Origin: Actinomyces oris | GTDB lineage: Bacteria; Actinomycetota; Actinomycetes; Actinomycetales; Actinomycetaceae | Assembly (NCBI RefSeq): GCF_001937665.1 | Contig: NZ_MSKL01000025.1 | Span: 122,296-186,295, forward strand | DNA length: 64,000 nucleotides | Reading direction: 5' to 3' | Shown here: piece by piece, positions 63,256-64,000 of the stretch | Layout: each line of letters begins with the position of its first letter | Position numbering within the stretch: position 1 is the stretch's first letter | The notes under the pieces: model-generated | Told to the model about the DNA's origin: nothing | The model's input: the letters and a program-made list of their open reading frames with translations, nothing else | Database searches by the model: none | Translations under genes and position numbers: made by a program

Positions 63256-63714
63256 CTATACGGGGCAGTTCCCATTCACGCACAACTTAACGTTGTCGTT
63301 AATCTCATGCGACGCATTCTCATTCTTGAGTTCAGGTCGGAGGTTCACCGGCTCACCATCAGGGATCGTCTGACTAGGTCCTGAGTGGTTGGAGTTGTAG
63401 TAAATTGTCACCGACCGGCCCGTCCGGTTCCAGACCGAGGCCGCGTTATTCTTCACGCACTTGCCTTGCCCATTTCCAGACCCCTTGAACTCATAGCAGT
63501 TGGGCTGACTGCCACCGTAGTTGGGGATGGAGCCGCTGAAATCAGAAAGCGAGCCCTCCCCGTTGCTGTTGTAGTAGAGACAGACCTCTCCAACGTCACA
63601 GACACCGTCCCTCTCAGCAGCACTTGCTGCCGAAGTCGGAATCAGAAGAGCGCCTGCGGTCAGCAGGATGAGTGAGCCGGCACTTGCGATACGGCGAGCC
63701 ATTGTCGTACCCAT
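63256..63714 (-). CDS. Secreted I36-family peptidase inhibitor-like protein
   Basis: This 152-residue protein has a signal peptide (MARRIASAGSLILLTAGALLIPTSAASA) followed by a small Cys-containing beta domain. The pattern CDVGEVCLYYNSNGEGSLSDFSGSIPNYGG, with Asn/Gly-rich beta-gamma-crystallin-like turns and five Cys in the mature part, is that of Streptomyces metalloproteinase-inhibitor (I36) relatives. GAAAGGA precedes ATG 63714. Whether it inhibits the neighbouring M23 enzyme, host proteases or nothing is open. Confidence 0.75.
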   Translation of the reverse strand: MGTTMARRIASAGSLILLTAGALLIPTSAASAAERDGVCDVGEVCLYYNSNGEGSLSDFSGSIPNYGGSQPNCYEFKGSGNGQGKCVKNNAASVWNRTGRSVTIYYNSNHSGPSQTIPDGEPVNLRPELKNENASHEINDNVKLCVNGNCPV

Positions 63715-64000
63715 GATGATTGTCCTTTCAAAGTGGCGGAGTATGTGAGGCGACACCCTGACCACGTGAGGTCGCCGCCTGAAATAACCATAGAATCCGC
63801 CTTCTGAAACTCACCAGAGCGGTCGACCCCCATTGACGAACGCCTACCTCAACCATTATAGTGCTCAATTTTATGCATCTAGTCGCTCCGACGTTGACGC
63901 CACCGCTCTTGAGGAGTGCCTCCGAGTCTCCGGCGGCGACGGCTTCAGGCACCATGACGAGGCACCCTCATCGCCCATAACGGATATGCCATTCCCACAG
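63715..64000. other. Window-end region without a recognisable gene
   Basis: Only the promoter of the inhibitor gene is expected here. The AT-richer stretch near 63855-63880 may hold it. Short open frames lack coding character. A gene could begin beyond the window. Confidence 0.3.

Overview
The window is high-GC actinobacterial DNA, most likely from Actinomyces or a close relative in the Actinomycetaceae. This is inferred from gene content and codon bias, not from a database search. The main pointers are a complete Pup ligation system, paired clpP genes with clpX, GlcNAc-type PTS genes with DasR-like operators, and two surface proteins with LAXTG sorting signals. About 48 protein genes, two tRNA genes, one cysteine-rich leader peptide and one degraded phage insertion can be supported.

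Layout. Positions 1-6625 (minus strand) hold two tandem ECF-type uptake modules and the start of an ABC exporter-like protein. A DtxR/IdeR-like iron box precedes the first module and a Fur/Zur-like box the second, so heme or siderophore uptake is the best guess. Positions 6766-11922 are a tightly overlapped arc-dop-pup-pafA operon with no proteasome core genes between pup and pafA. valS and a GNAT acetyltransferase follow. Positions 15625-21867 are an alpha-glucoside locus: LacI regulator, GH13 glucosidase, two permeases and a binding lipoprotein. Positions 22179-26020 carry two tandem acyl-CoA synthetase paralogues. Positions 26079-29279 hold chorismate mutase, clpX, clpP2 and clpP1. A cupin protein, a processive-type GT2 glycosyltransferase and trigger factor follow.

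Positions 33487-35179 are a phage scar: two phage-type structural genes between an intact tRNA-Pro(TGG) and a 48-base copy of its 3' part. tRNA-Gly, rpmF and a YigZ family gene come next. A short ORF ending in Cys-Cys-Cys-Arg-Cys-Arg then precedes cysK and cysE and looks like a cysteine attenuator. Positions 38740-43871 carry a proline iminopeptidase, a Nei-type glycosylase, rpiB and an M13 peptidase. Positions 44075-48285 contain two related LAXTG surface proteins around an LCP family gene, followed by pepN.

Positions 51202-60600 are a sugar phosphotransferase region: EIIC, a DasR-like regulator, EIIB-EIIA, malQ, a second EIIB, ptsI, and a tesB-type thioesterase. DasR-type sites overlap the predicted starts of both the EIIC and the EIIB-EIIA transcripts. 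The last 3.4 kb is more accessory in character: a small membrane protein, a lower-GC alpha/beta hydrolase probably read from a leaderless mRNA, a convergent intergenic stretch full of inverted repeats, an M23 peptidase, and an I36-type secreted peptidase inhibitor.
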